Shown here piece after piece: positions 16,541-25,794 of a DNA stretch of 64,000 nucleotides. The stretch's first letter is position 1. Every line of letters begins with the position of its first letter. The DNA comes from Bog-159 sp050008575 (GTDB taxonomy: Bacteria; Acidobacteriota; Terriglobia; Bryobacterales; Bryobacteraceae). Both the position numbers and the translations under genes were made by a program. The stretch is from positions 34,213 to 98,212 of the forward strand of contig JBEKMJ010000017.1 in the NCBI GenBank assembly GCA_050008575.1. The letters are read 5' to 3'. Below the pieces are notes generated by a model that saw only the letters and a program-made list of their open reading frames with translations, made no database searches and was not told the origin of the DNA.

Positions 16541-19500
16541 ACCGCCTCTTATACACGAAATTCAACCCCACCAGCCCATTCTCATCCCGCAGCGCCACCG
16601 CCGACCATTTCTTGCTGAACGCCCACTCCACCTGGATCACCAGCGGATTGGTGCTGGTCACATCCGTGATGTAGGTGAACGTGATCTCCGGAGTCACTTG
16701 CTGCTCCACGGTCAGCCGCGCCTGCGGGTTGTTCTCCACGCCGGTCATTCCCGTCAGCGAGGGATCGATCTTCAACCGCGTCACGCCGAAGAAGCGTTGC
16801 AGCCGGCCGGTGACCGGGCTGGCGATGGCTTGGCCCAGCAGCGCCTGCGCGCCCATCTGCTGCATCGATTGCGGCGAGGCCGGACCGGCCATCAGCGTGG
16901 CGTAGTCCGAGGTCGGAGAAACTCCGGTCGCCAGCAGCGCCACAATATCCGAAAAGGGCATCGGCGGGTCCGAGCGCGGCGTCAGGCTCAGCTTGTTGAT
17001 CGGTCCCGAAATGTTCAGAATCACGTCGATGCCGCGCGCCTTGGTATCCAGATCGATGTCGATCACCGGCTCGATTTTCACCGGATTGTAGAATGCGATC
17101 GACCCTTGGTTCACCGTGAAAGGCGTGCCGAAGAAAACCAGTTGGCCCCCGGTGATGTTGATGCGGCCCAGCAGCGACGGATTGGTGCCCGTGCCCCGCA
17201 GCCGCAGGCTGGCCTCCGCCTGCAGTCCCTGCGCCAGTGAGCTCTGGAACGTGATGTCCGGCGCGGTGTCCACCTCCACGTCGAAGTGCATGTTGGCCAC
17301 CAGACCGGTCTCGGCGGACGGCGTCCGCACCGGCGCGGCGGACGTCGCCAGAATGGAACTGAAGTCGGAGTGCGGATTGAAACCGGTGCGCAGCACCGTG
17401 ATGTGGCCGGAAAGCGTGCTGCTGTCGCTGGTGCCCGACAAACTCAGCGACGCGTTAGCCACCGTACTGAAATCCTCCGGATAGCGCAGCCGCATTTCCC
17501 GCGCCGTGGCGTGCAGGTGGAACACCAGCGTGTCGCCGCCATAGCCCGCGAACCCGGTAAGCGTCACTTTCCCGCCGCCGCTCTCGCCGGACAAGCTCTG
17601 TATGGTGGCGCGGCTGCCGTCGAACAGGATCGTGCCGTTGGTCTTCGATACCCCCACCGGAATCTCGGCCAGATTTATGGTGGCGTCCTTAATGTCCAGG
17701 CGGCCCGCGACCTGCGGCTGCGCCAGCGGGCCGCGAATGGTGACGCTGGTTTCAATCATCCCCGACCCGTAAACATCCTGGTTGAAGTCCTGGAAAGTCG
17801 CCAGGTCGAAGCTGCCGCCCACGCGCAGGTCCAGCGGATTCTTCTGATCCAGGTTGACGCTGCCCGTTAGCGATAGATCGGTCGCGCGGCCCACCAGCCG
17901 GGCGCTTTCCACCTTCACCACGTCGCGCTCCATGGTCACCACGATAGGCGCCGGATTGTGCAGCGCCAGCGAGTTGCCCGCGGGCGCCAGGTCCGCCCCC
18001 GGCCCGATTTCGAGAGCGGGGATGCGCAACTGCGCCTTCCACAAGTCCGGCTTGAGCGCTGGGCCGGCGATGGCCAGCGTGCCCTCCACCGATCCTTCGA
18101 TCTGCATGCCGCCGGGAGGCCGTCTGCCTCTCAGCCAGCCCCGCAGGCGCTCCAGGTCGAGGCGCTTGAAGCTCAACTGCGCGCTGCCCGGATAATCGCC
18201 AGTCAGGCTCCACTTGCCGTCGCCCTGAATGAACGATCCCGCCAGTTCGGAATCGAAGTGCGCCACCAGATCCGACCCCTTGGTGGTGGCGGTGAGAGTT
18301 CCATCGCGCACGGGTTGATCGTTGATCCGCAAGCCGCGTCCGGCCAGCGTGCCGTTCAAGGCAATCAGCCGCACGCTGGGTTGGCCGGGCTTGGCGGGCG
18401 CGATGTCCACCACGCCGCTGCCATGCAATTCGGCGGTGCCGCTGATGCCCGGATATTCCTTGCTCACGATCTGAAACTGCCCGAGCGGAATCGCGTTGCT
18501 ATCCACCTGCAACCGCAGTTGGCCGTTTCCGAAATTGCCGGCTTGGTGCCGATAGCTGGCGGCCAGCGTGACGCTCTTGCTGCCCGCCGCCAGGTGCGCG
18601 TTCGCCAGTTCCACGGTGGCGCCTGAGTAACTCAGCGCGCCGGTGAAGCGGTCGAATGGTTCGCCGTAGATCGCGCCTTTGGCGGCCGTCACGCTGGCCT
18701 CGATGTGCGGATCGCCGATGGTCCCGGAGACCTTCGCGTCCGCGCCGATGGTCCCGTTTACCGGTAGGTTTTTGATGTCCGCGATCGCCAGCAGATCCGC
18801 CGCCGGCGCATTGCGGATGGAACCCGTGAACGAGACCGGACTGGCGTCGTCAACCTTCCAGTCGTGCATCCCCAGCGAGCCTGCGCCCTGCGCGCGCAAT
18901 GCCCCTAGCTGCACACCGCCGTTGCCCACCCCAATGCCCGCGCCGCTCAGCTCGATATCCCCGCTAACCGCTTCGAACGTCCTTCCCAACCAAAGCACAT
19001 TCGTGGCATTGCCATGGCCCACGATGCGCGGAGCGTCCAGCTTACCCGCCACCGTGCCATCGAACACCGCTTCCCCCGCTTGCAGTTTCACCGGCAGAGA
19101 CTCTATACCGAAAGCCGGCAGCACATCGTCCAGGTTCCGCGAATCGGCGTGCACGCGCAACTCCCGCCCCAGCACACCGGAAAAATCGAGGCGCGTGGAT
19201 GGCAGCGCCAGAGACGAATGCCCCAGATCCAGGGTCTCGCCGGTTGCGTCGTAGGTCCCATCGATCGATCCGCGCACCGGCGCGCCGCTCCCCGTGGGCG
19301 AAATCGCCATGTGCCCCGCAAGCTGTAGCGTGCGCGAGTTGCCCAATGTCACGCTCAACTGCAGCGGACCCGATGCCGCCCCATCCCAGGGCACGCTCTG
19401 GCCGTTGTAGACGCGCATTACCTTGCGCACATCGAATCCCGCCACGTCGCCCTGCACGTATACGCGCTGCAATTCCGCGATCTGCGTCTTCCCCTCGAAC

Positions 19501-20654
19501 GTGCCGTCCAATGTGTCGAGGTGAATGCCGCCGGCGTCCAGCGTGTTCTGCCGCAGCACCACGCTGTCGATGCGCCCGCTCACCGGGAAGGGCTGCAGCT
19601 TGGCTGTTCCAGTCAGTGAAGCCATCGCCAGACCTTCGATCCGCAGTCCCGACACCGCGATCCGCCGCGGATCGACGTTGAATGCGCCATCCGCGCGGAA
19701 GTCCCGCAGAGTGAAGTGCGGGTCCGGGGTAAACAGCACACCCGCCGCGTGCAGCGCGCCGCTGGCGCGGTAGTCCGAGGCGCCATGGAAGCTCGCCTTC
19801 CCGGCCAGCGTCACTGGGCCTTCCAACTGCGTCCGCCACCCCAGCGTGCGCGTCGCCTCGCCCAACGACGCCCGCACCTTATATTGAAACGCGCCCGAGA
19901 AATCGGTCAGGCTTTCGATCGCGCCCGAGAATTCGGCCTGCGACGGCCCCGTAGACACGCGCCCGGCCTCGATCCGAACCCGATTCTTCTCCGCCGCCAG
20001 CGTCAGGCTCACATCCAGCGGCACAGGCCGGTAGCCGCCCCAACGGAATGCGGCCGGCGCAATCGACAACTGCCCCCGATAACGCGGCCCCGCCTTGTCA
20101 TAATCGAACTGCGCCCGAAGATGGTGGCCTTGCGCATCGAACGGCGTCCGCCCCTGTCCCGCCACTTCGAAGCTGCCATCTTGCAGGCTGAAGCGCCCGA
20201 TCGCCAGATCCAAAATACTCTCGACGGTGCCCTTGCCGGCCCGCCGCACCTTCGGCGCGGGCAAGTTGGTATGCCCATCCGCATAAAGAATCGCGTAAAG
20301 CTGCGGACGCCGCACATCCAGGTATTGCAAATCGACGGAGCGCTTCAGCACGGAAATAACCTGGATCCCCAGCACGATGGCGTCCGCGCGGAACAGCGGC
20401 GGCGCACCCGGCGGCTCGCTCCCGTGAAGCACGAAACCATTCACCTCGGCGCGCATTCGCTTCCAGTCGAAACGGAACCCGCCGATCTCCGCCCGCCCGC
20501 CGGTGGCCTTCTCCACTTCCGCCACGATCCGCTGACGGACTTTCTCGCCGAACCAATCGCTGCGCAGCACCAGGACCGCGGTCAGCGCCGCGGCCAGCAC
20601 CAGCCCCGCCAGGCTCCCCACCGCAATCCAAATCCCGCGCGCGCGCCGGCTCAT
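16533..20654 (-). CDS. tamB: TamB-like translocation and assembly module protein
   Basis: 1373 aa, close to the usual TamB size. An N-terminal membrane anchor (GIWIAVGSLAGLVLAAALTAVLVL) precedes a long repetitive beta-rich region with AsmA/TamB pattern (LNVDPRRIAVSGLRIEGL, VKVESARLVGRATDLSLTG). The C-terminal DUF490/TamB domain contains GGQLVFFGTPFTVNQGSIAF and ends WSAVALRDENGLVGLNFVYKRRFK. TamB spans the periplasm and, with an Omp85 partner, supports outer-membrane protein insertion or lipid transfer. Its ATG (20654) overlaps the stop of the SurA-like gene, and an Omp85 gene lies upstream in the same operon, matching TamA-TamB logic. Confidence 0.92.
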   Translation of the reverse strand: MSRRARGIWIAVGSLAGLVLAAALTAVLVLRSDWFGEKVRQRIVAEVEKATGGRAEIGGFRFDWKRMRAEVNGFVLHGSEPPGAPPLFRADAIVLGIQVISVLKRSVDLQYLDVRRPQLYAILYADGHTNLPAPKVRRAGKGTVESILDLAIGRFSLQDGSFEVAGQGRTPFDAQGHHLRAQFDYDKAGPRYRGQLSIAPAAFRWGGYRPVPLDVSLTLAAEKNRVRIEAGRVSTGPSQAEFSGAIESLTDFSGAFQYKVRASLGEATRTLGWRTQLEGPVTLAGKASFHGASDYRASGALHAAGVLFTPDPHFTLRDFRADGAFNVDPRRIAVSGLRIEGLAMASLTGTAKLQPFPVSGRIDSVVLRQNTLDAGGIHLDTLDGTFEGKTQIAELQRVYVQGDVAGFDVRKVMRVYNGQSVPWDGAASGPLQLSVTLGNSRTLQLAGHMAISPTGSGAPVRGSIDGTYDATGETLDLGHSSLALPSTRLDFSGVLGRELRVHADSRNLDDVLPAFGIESLPVKLQAGEAVFDGTVAGKLDAPRIVGHGNATNVLWLGRTFEAVSGDIELSGAGIGVGNGGVQLGALRAQGAGSLGMHDWKVDDASPVSFTGSIRNAPAADLLAIADIKNLPVNGTIGADAKVSGTIGDPHIEASVTAAKGAIYGEPFDRFTGALSYSGATVELANAHLAAGSKSVTLAASYRHQAGNFGNGQLRLQVDSNAIPLGQFQIVSKEYPGISGTAELHGSGVVDIAPAKPGQPSVRLIALNGTLAGRGLRINDQPVRDGTLTATTKGSDLVAHFDSELAGSFIQGDGKWSLTGDYPGSAQLSFKRLDLERLRGWLRGRRPPGGMQIEGSVEGTLAIAGPALKPDLWKAQLRIPALEIGPGADLAPAGNSLALHNPAPIVVTMERDVVKVESARLVGRATDLSLTGSVNLDQKNPLDLRVGGSFDLATFQDFNQDVYGSGMIETSVTIRGPLAQPQVAGRLDIKDATINLAEIPVGVSKTNGTILFDGSRATIQSLSGESGGGKVTLTGFAGYGGDTLVFHLHATAREMRLRYPEDFSTVANASLSLSGTSDSSTLSGHITVLRTGFNPHSDFSSILATSAAPVRTPSAETGLVANMHFDVEVDTAPDITFQSSLAQGLQAEASLRLRGTGTNPSLLGRINITGGQLVFFGTPFTVNQGSIAFYNPVKIEPVIDIDLDTKARGIDVILNISGPINKLSLTPRSDPPMPFSDIVALLATGVSPTSDYATLMAGPASPQSMQQMGAQALLGQAIASPVTGRLQRFFGVTRLKIDPSLTGMTGVENNPQARLTVEQQVTPEITFTYITDVTSTNPLVIQVEWAFSKKWSAVALRDENGLVGLNFVYKRRFK

Positions 20655-21292
20655 TGAAAAACCTCGTCGTGGTACTGGATATGCGTGCGGCGGCGCGCCT
20701 CCCGCAACCATTGCTCCACCTGTTGGTCCGCCGCCTGGCTGACGAGTTTTTGCTCGATGCCTTCGCGATAGTCGTCCACCGCGGGCGGCGTGCCGGGATG
20801 CGCCCGCACCAGTCCCGCGCGCATGTGTTCGTCGAAGTACTTCTGAATTTCCGCATCGCCGATCTGCACGCCGGGCCGGAAGACCACGTCGATGAAGCGC
20901 ACCAGCATCAGTTGCCACGTCAACCGGGCCTTCAGGTCGTCATCGCCGATGCCGTACCGGGCCAGCGCCCCGTGGTACGCGGCATTGTCTCCGAAGCGCG
21001 CCTTTTCCTCCTGCAATGCCGCTTCCGTGTCGGCCGCGGATGGCGGCAGGTACCGGCTGGCTTCCAGTTCGTTGCGCACCAGCGCCTGGTCCACCATGCG
21101 CCCCGCGGTCTCGCGTTTGCTGGCCGGGCTGAAATCCGCCTTCGCATTGTTCAAGAACGCCGTGATGCGGATCTCACGATCCAGATCGGTTTCGGTAATC
21201 ACGCGATTACCCACCGACACGGCGATGCGGTCGACGATCTCGGCGCCCAGGAAACCAGCCAGCAAGATCGCAATGGTAAGCGGGCGCCGCAT
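20651..21292 (-). CDS. SurA-like periplasmic chaperone (N-terminal type, no PPIase domain)
   Basis: 213 aa. The signal peptide MRRPLTIAILLAGFLGA is followed by EIVDRIAVSVGNRVITETDLDR, the SurA_N signature, and a helical region to the end (FDEHMRAGLVRAHPG, QLVEQWLREARRRTHI-like). At this length it lacks the parvulin prolyl isomerase domains of full SurA, so it should be a chaperone only. It shares the TGATG junction with the upstream Omp85 gene and an ATGA junction with tamB. It therefore sits in a tightly coupled operon for moving and inserting outer-membrane proteins. The role is inferred from family and context. Confidence 0.85.
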   Translation of the reverse strand: MRRPLTIAILLAGFLGAEIVDRIAVSVGNRVITETDLDREIRITAFLNNAKADFSPASKRETAGRMVDQALVRNELEASRYLPPSAADTEAALQEEKARFGDNAAYHGALARYGIGDDDLKARLTWQLMLVRFIDVVFRPGVQIGDAEIQKYFDEHMRAGLVRAHPGTPPAVDDYREGIEQKLVSQAADQQVEQWLREARRRTHIQYHDEVFQ

Positions 21293-24273
21293 CAGAATGT
21301 CTGCCCTATGGAAAAGAAGAATTGGAAGTGGCTGATGCTCTGCGCCACGCAGTTGTAAGGTTGGGTCATGCAGGGGTACTGGCCGGCGCTCAGCAAGTCG
21401 CTGAAGCTTCCCTTGAAGCCGATGAAGCTTGGCGGATTGATGCTGTATGCCAGGTCCAACCGCACCGGACCGATCGGCGTGCGATACCGTATTCCGAAGC
21501 CCACCGCGTGGTTCATGTAGTCGAAATCCGAATTCCCATGTTGATCCGTGCGGAACGAGATGCTCGACAGGCTGCTGTAAACGTTGCCCATGTCGTGAAA
21601 GAGCACTCCGCCTATATTTTCGCCCAGCAGCGGGAAGCGCAGTTCGGTCTGGTTCATCAGCAGCGCCGTGCCGCCCAGCGGAAACCCGGTGGTGGTGTCG
21701 CGCGGCCCGGCTTGCAGATCCGGGAATCCGCGTTCAGAGGTGGCGCCGCCGGAAAAGAAGTGCTCGGGCAGCGGAATCACGGTGTTCGCGTCGCTGGCAT
21801 CGTGCAGGGGACGCACGACCCCGAAGGTGGTGGCGCGCGCCAGCACCAGCTTCTTGCCGATCGGGTGATAGGTCGCATTGCGCCCCAGGAAGCGTCCGAA
21901 CGTGATCTCGGAGCCGAAAGCGCGCGGCGCCGCCGAGATATCCAGCGTGTTGTAGATGCCCTTGTGCGTATCGATCGGATCGTCGCGCCGGTCCTGCACG
22001 ACGCTCCACGACAGTTCGCCCACGCGGTCCGGCTGCGAAAACAGCGGAATCAGGTAAGGCGAGATCTTCAGCGTCGATTCGTCCACCGTCACATGCCGGT
22101 AAGTGTACCGGTATAGAAACAAGATCGACTTGGAAAGCCGTTCGGAAAGCTGCACTGAGCTTTCAAAGCGTTGCGCCGTGAATGTGCGCACGTCTTTGCT
22201 GTTGTCGTAGAGCGTGGTGAACGACAGCGTCAGCTTTTCATTGCCGCCCACGCGCGGAGCCGTATAGTTGACCAGCGCGCGCTGCTCCAGGGTGGAGACG
22301 CGCCCGCGGAAACTGAGGCTCTGGCCTATACCCCATAGGTTCAGGCGCGAGACGTCCAGCGTGAAGTCCGGCGCAAAGCCGGTCTGGCCTTGGGGCGCCT
22401 CCAGGCAATTCGAGCATCCGCCGATCCTGGCGAACTCGGCGCCGAACCCCGTGGCGATCGAATACTTGCGCGCCTCTTCCATGTCGTACAGCACGTACTT
22501 TTCGCCGCTGTCGCCGTCGGGATTCTGGATGGCGGTATCCACGCGCGCGAACACGCCCAGATCGTACAATTTGCGCTGTGTTTCGCGCTCCGCGGTGGGC
22601 GACAGCGGATCGCCCGGCTTCAACGACATCATGCTATCCACCAAGCTGCGCCGCGTGCGCTGCAAACCGCTGATCAGGATGTCGCGCACGAATTCCTGCT
22701 GCCCTTCGTGGATGACGTAGGTTAAGTCGATCTGGTGCGCGTCGGAAGCGGGTTTGGAGCTCCATTCAAACGTGGCGTTCGGGAAACCCCGCGTGGAGTA
22801 CTGCTGCAGGATGCTGTCCCGATCGATGGCCACGTTGTACTCGCTGAAAGGCTGCCCTTCCACCGAACTGAGTTGCGAGAGCAACTGCGCTTTGTCCAAC
22901 TTCACGATGCCCTGCACATCCAGGTTGTGAATGAAGTACTGCGCGCCTTCCTGAATGGAGATGAAGACCGCCAGATGGCCGGGCTTGTCCTGGTAGCTGT
23001 CCACCAGCTTGTGCGTCACGGCTGCGTCCCGGAATCCATTGGATTGGTACAAGCTGGCGATGGATTGCTCGTCGCGCCGCAGCAGAACCCCGCTATAGCG
23101 GCCGCGCCGGAACTGCAGCAGCGATGCGCGCATCAGGAACATGCGCTCCCGGATGGCGTCCGTCCGGAAATATTTATTGCCCTGAATGTCGATCAGCACC
23201 AGCTTGTGCCGCTTGCCGGGGTTGATCAGATAATCGATGGTGGCCTTGTCGTTGACCACGCGCTGCGGTTTGAATGCGACTTCCGCGTCGAAATAACCCT
23301 GCGATTGGAAGTAGTCCCGCAGGTTGCGCTCGCCTTCGAGCAACAGGGATTCGTCCACGGTGTGCTCTTCAAAAACCGGCACCAGGCTCCGCAGTTTGCC
23401 TTGCGAGACTTTGGCGCCTACCGCGTGTACCTCCACTTCCGGCCCGGCATCTATCTCTAGCGACGGCTTGCTGAGTTTGGTGTCCCGGTCGTAGTCCATC
23501 GCCTTTAATTGCACGTGCGCCTCAAAGCGTCCGTGCCGCTCGTACCGGGAGCGTATATCCTCGACGCCCTTGTTCACCCGCGACTGATTGACCGTACGCC
23601 ACCCCCCGATCAGCCAGCGGCGCCAGTGCGTGGCGCCGATGATATCCTGCAGCGGCATCTTGGGGTCGCCCGCGATCGCCGGCGTGGTGAAATGCGCGCG
23701 GGGCCCGGAATCCACCACGAAGTGCACGCTTACCTGCTGCGTGTGCGGGTCGTAGGTTACTTCCTGCCGGATCTGGCTTTCGTGCAGGCCGTTGCTTTCC
23801 AGCAGATGTTCGATGGCCTTCTGCGCCGGCTCCACGTCGGTGTCGGTAAACTGCTGCCCGAGGGTCAGGCGCGTCACGTTCACCAGTTGGCCGGCGTTGG
23901 GCGGATCGGAAATATGGCCGAGCACCGCTACGTTACCGACGAACCAGCTATTCTTGGTAACGATTCGCACAATCACGCCGCCGGCGGGGGCCGGCGCGGC
24001 GTCGGCATCCACCCGGATGTCTTCGAAGGCGCCCGTGGCGTACAACCGCTCGATGGCGGCGTGGACGTCCGCCAGCCGCAAGGGCGCGCCCTTCTTCAGC
24101 GGGACAATGTTTGCCAGCTCCGCGGCGGTCAGCGGCTGCTCCGGCGGGACGTACTGAATATCGGCAATGGGCTGCCCTTCGTACCTCGCCGCCTGCGCGC
24201 ACACCATCTGCGCACAGCCCAGCAACGACATGGTTAGATAGCGAGCGAGGCTCCGGTACACCGTCCCCATCAT
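21292..24273 (-). CDS. Omp85 family outer-membrane assembly protein (BamA/TamA-like)
   Basis: 993 aa from ATG 24273, giving a plausible signal peptide ending in VCAQA. Residues of about 35-600 contain successive POTRA-like units (VPLKKGAPLRLADVHAAIERLY, LNYFQSQGYFDAEVAF-like, YSTRGFPNATFEW, LKPGDPLSPTAERETQRKLYDLG). The final 400 residues form the Omp85 barrel, with ERGFPDLQAGPRD matching the (V/E)RGF lid-lock motif and a C-terminal phenylalanine (FFFSIGQTF). It is larger than classical TamA because of extra POTRA-like repeats. It leads an operon with SurA-like and TamB genes. ATG 24270 or 24231 are alternative starts; the latter would shorten the signal peptide. Confidence 0.93.
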   Translation of the reverse strand: MMGTVYRSLARYLTMSLLGCAQMVCAQAARYEGQPIADIQYVPPEQPLTAAELANIVPLKKGAPLRLADVHAAIERLYATGAFEDIRVDADAAPAPAGGVIVRIVTKNSWFVGNVAVLGHISDPPNAGQLVNVTRLTLGQQFTDTDVEPAQKAIEHLLESNGLHESQIRQEVTYDPHTQQVSVHFVVDSGPRAHFTTPAIAGDPKMPLQDIIGATHWRRWLIGGWRTVNQSRVNKGVEDIRSRYERHGRFEAHVQLKAMDYDRDTKLSKPSLEIDAGPEVEVHAVGAKVSQGKLRSLVPVFEEHTVDESLLLEGERNLRDYFQSQGYFDAEVAFKPQRVVNDKATIDYLINPGKRHKLVLIDIQGNKYFRTDAIRERMFLMRASLLQFRRGRYSGVLLRRDEQSIASLYQSNGFRDAAVTHKLVDSYQDKPGHLAVFISIQEGAQYFIHNLDVQGIVKLDKAQLLSQLSSVEGQPFSEYNVAIDRDSILQQYSTRGFPNATFEWSSKPASDAHQIDLTYVIHEGQQEFVRDILISGLQRTRRSLVDSMMSLKPGDPLSPTAERETQRKLYDLGVFARVDTAIQNPDGDSGEKYVLYDMEEARKYSIATGFGAEFARIGGCSNCLEAPQGQTGFAPDFTLDVSRLNLWGIGQSLSFRGRVSTLEQRALVNYTAPRVGGNEKLTLSFTTLYDNSKDVRTFTAQRFESSVQLSERLSKSILFLYRYTYRHVTVDESTLKISPYLIPLFSQPDRVGELSWSVVQDRRDDPIDTHKGIYNTLDISAAPRAFGSEITFGRFLGRNATYHPIGKKLVLARATTFGVVRPLHDASDANTVIPLPEHFFSGGATSERGFPDLQAGPRDTTTGFPLGGTALLMNQTELRFPLLGENIGGVLFHDMGNVYSSLSSISFRTDQHGNSDFDYMNHAVGFGIRYRTPIGPVRLDLAYSINPPSFIGFKGSFSDLLSAGQYPCMTQPYNCVAQSISHFQFFFSIGQTF

Positions 24274-24278
24274 TATTA

Positions 24279-24304
24279 CAGAGCCGCGAGCATCGGGGAG
24301 CGTT
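24279..24304. repeat. family F repeat, diverged copy
   Basis: AGCCGCGAGCATCGGGGAGC with flanks resembles the family F core seen at 29405-29430, 56885-56912 and 58796-58819. It lies just upstream of the Omp85 start. Confidence 0.6.
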
Positions 24305-24354
24305 TCAAAACCTTGCCGGGCGGCGCCTACGGTATTCTGAAGCGTACGAACCAC

Positions 24355-24360
24355 TATAAT
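24355..24360 (+). promoter_or_regulatory. putative -10 element of hicBA
   Basis: A consensus TATAAT, with the GAGGAGG ribosome site following at 24367-24373 and ATG at 24377. The 5' leader would be only about ten bases. No TTGACA-like -35 is evident. Confidence 0.5.
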
Positions 24361-24376
24361 GAAGCCGAGGAGGCCC

Positions 24377-24601
24377 ATGGAAACAGTAACGGTTGAATCG
24401 ATTCCAATCACCATCGGGCGAGAGGAGGACGGCCGCTGGTGGGCGGACGTTGAGTCGATGCCGGGAGTCATGGCGTATGGCAGCACGCGAGACTCCGCAA
24501 TAGCCAACGTGCGCGCGCTTGCGTTGCGGGTCGCCGCCGATTGCATCGACCACGGCGAGGAAGTTCCCCCACCCCTCGCCAAGGTCTTCTCCGTTGCATG
24601 A
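24377..24601 (+). CDS. hicB: HicB-like antitoxin
   Basis: 74 aa. The partial RNase H-like HicB fold is visible in IPITIGREEDGRWWADVESMPG followed by YGSTRDSAIANVRALALRVAA. It matches the short HicB type without an obvious C-terminal DNA-binding domain. HicB antitoxins bind HicA and usually repress their own operon. I chose ATG 24377 over 24359 because GAGGAGG sits four bases upstream. The last base pairs form an ATGA overlap with hicA. The order hicB-hicA is the reverse of the E. coli arrangement but common elsewhere. Confidence 0.88.
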   Translation: METVTVESIPITIGREEDGRWWADVESMPGVMAYGSTRDSAIANVRALALRVAADCIDHGEEVPPPLAKVFSVA

Positions 24602-24810
24602 GCCGGTGGCCGTCCGTTAAGGCAAAGCGGGTCTTGGCTGCGCTACTCCGGATCGGATGGACAGTAGCCTGGCAGAACGGCTCTCATCGCCGATTGATGC
24701 GGGCCGGATGGGCCAATTATACCTTCGCGTTCCACGATGGCGAGGAGGTCGGCCCCGGACTGCTCGCGCAGATCGCCAAGAAGACGGGACTGCGGCCCGA
24801 TGATCTGTGA
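24598..24810 (+). CDS. hicA: HicA-like mRNA interferase toxin
   Basis: 70 aa, the usual HicA length. It has the dsRBD-like fold signature: KRVLAALLRIGWTVAWQNGSH with catalytic histidine at residue 30, then RLMRAGWANYTFAFHDGEEV and the ending LLAQIAKKTGLRPDDL. HicA cleaves mRNA until neutralised by HicB. ATGA overlap with hicB indicates coupling. Here the histidine and flanking GSH are intact, so the toxin looks functional. Confidence 0.9.
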   Translation: MSRWPSVKAKRVLAALLRIGWTVAWQNGSHRRLMRAGWANYTFAFHDGEEVGPGLLAQIAKKTGLRPDDL

Positions 24811-24938
24811 GGATGCCCCGTGCCGTGCCCGCCGGGTGTAGGCTACTCAAATGCCGGCGAAGCAGGCCAGCGTTTCTGCTCGTCACCGTCACCAACGTCG
24901 CCGCCCGATTCCGGATGACCTCCCCCGCGGTGCCATGC

Positions 24939-25775
24939 TCAAAACGTCGCCGCGCGTACGATGTGTCCGCCCTTATCCCGCGCGGCGCCCTGCTGCGGAA
25001 AGTAACGAGCCGCAATCTGTGCCGGACCCAGGTCCTCGATTTCCATGAAACCCAGGGCCATCAGCTTTACCCCCAGCGCGTCCGAATCGAAATAGCTCCT
25101 CCAGGCTTCCCCAACTTGTGCAACGTACGCCGCGCGCATATCGTGTACGATGCGCATCTCGGCGGACAAGGAATCCGGAGGATTGCTATAGTCGAATACC
25201 ACTTGCGCGCCGCCCGGCAGACCTCCAATGAAGCGCAACGTGGTGAAGGCCGCTTCTTGCGTAAGATAAGGGACGACTCCCAGCCAGGTGAAGAAGGACC
25301 GCTGCGCCGGATCGAAGCCCGCGGCGGCCAATCCCTCACCCAACGTCTCGCGCTCGAAATCCACCGGCGCAAACGTCAGCGCGTCCGGCAGCGGGATCTC
25401 CGCCTCCGCCAGTCGCTGCCGTTTCCAGGCCTGCGTAGCCGGGTGGTCCACCTCGAAGATGCGCAGGCGATCCCGCTGAGCGCCGCGGTAAGCATAGGTG
25501 TCCAGGCCCGCGCCCAGCACCACAAGTTGCCGGACGCCGCGCTCGATCGCGGCTGCCAATGCATCTTCGGCAAAGCGCGTGCGCGCCGCGATAAAGATCC
25601 GCATCCGCCGTCTGTGCGGATTTTGCTGGGCGTCGCGAACCAGCGCTGCGGCGTCTTCACCCAGAATGCGGAGCGCCAACGGATCGGCGAAGATACGCCC
25701 CTTCTCCAACACTTGGTGCACCGCGCGATGCACCGCCGCCGCGCGTGCGGTACGGCTGGGTTGTCCCGTCTGCAC
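24939..25775 (-). CDS. class I SAM-dependent methyltransferase, leucine carboxyl methyltransferase-like (TIGR00027 type)
   Basis: 278 aa from a GTG start. AAGGAGG at 25783-25789 lies seven bases upstream of GTG 25775, and no ATG fits, so this start is well supported. The family features are SRTARAAAVHRAVHQ, FADPLALRILGED, RTRFAEDALAAAIERGVRQLVVLGAGLDTYAYR (SAM-binding GxGxD), FEVDHPATQAWKRQRL, and FTWLGVVPYLTQEA. These match the LCM-like O-methyltransferases abundant in soil bacteria, whose substrates are mostly unknown. The next gene downstream (25795) ends only 19 bp from the start and is on the same strand, so the two may be co-transcribed. Confidence 0.92.
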   Translation of the reverse strand: MQTGQPSRTARAAAVHRAVHQVLEKGRIFADPLALRILGEDAAALVRDAQQNPHRRRMRIFIAARTRFAEDALAAAIERGVRQLVVLGAGLDTYAYRGAQRDRLRIFEVDHPATQAWKRQRLAEAEIPLPDALTFAPVDFERETLGEGLAAAGFDPAQRSFFTWLGVVPYLTQEAAFTTLRFIGGLPGGAQVVFDYSNPPDSLSAEMRIVHDMRAAYVAQVGEAWRSYFDSDALGVKLMALGFMEIEDLGPAQIAARYFPQQGAARDKGGHIVRAATF

Positions 25776-25794
25776 AGTGGGACCTCCTTGATTG

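Noticed and set aside
24811..24938. Small gene between hicA and the methyltransferase
   Set aside because: No ribosome site, no convincing composition and no recognisable motif on either strand.
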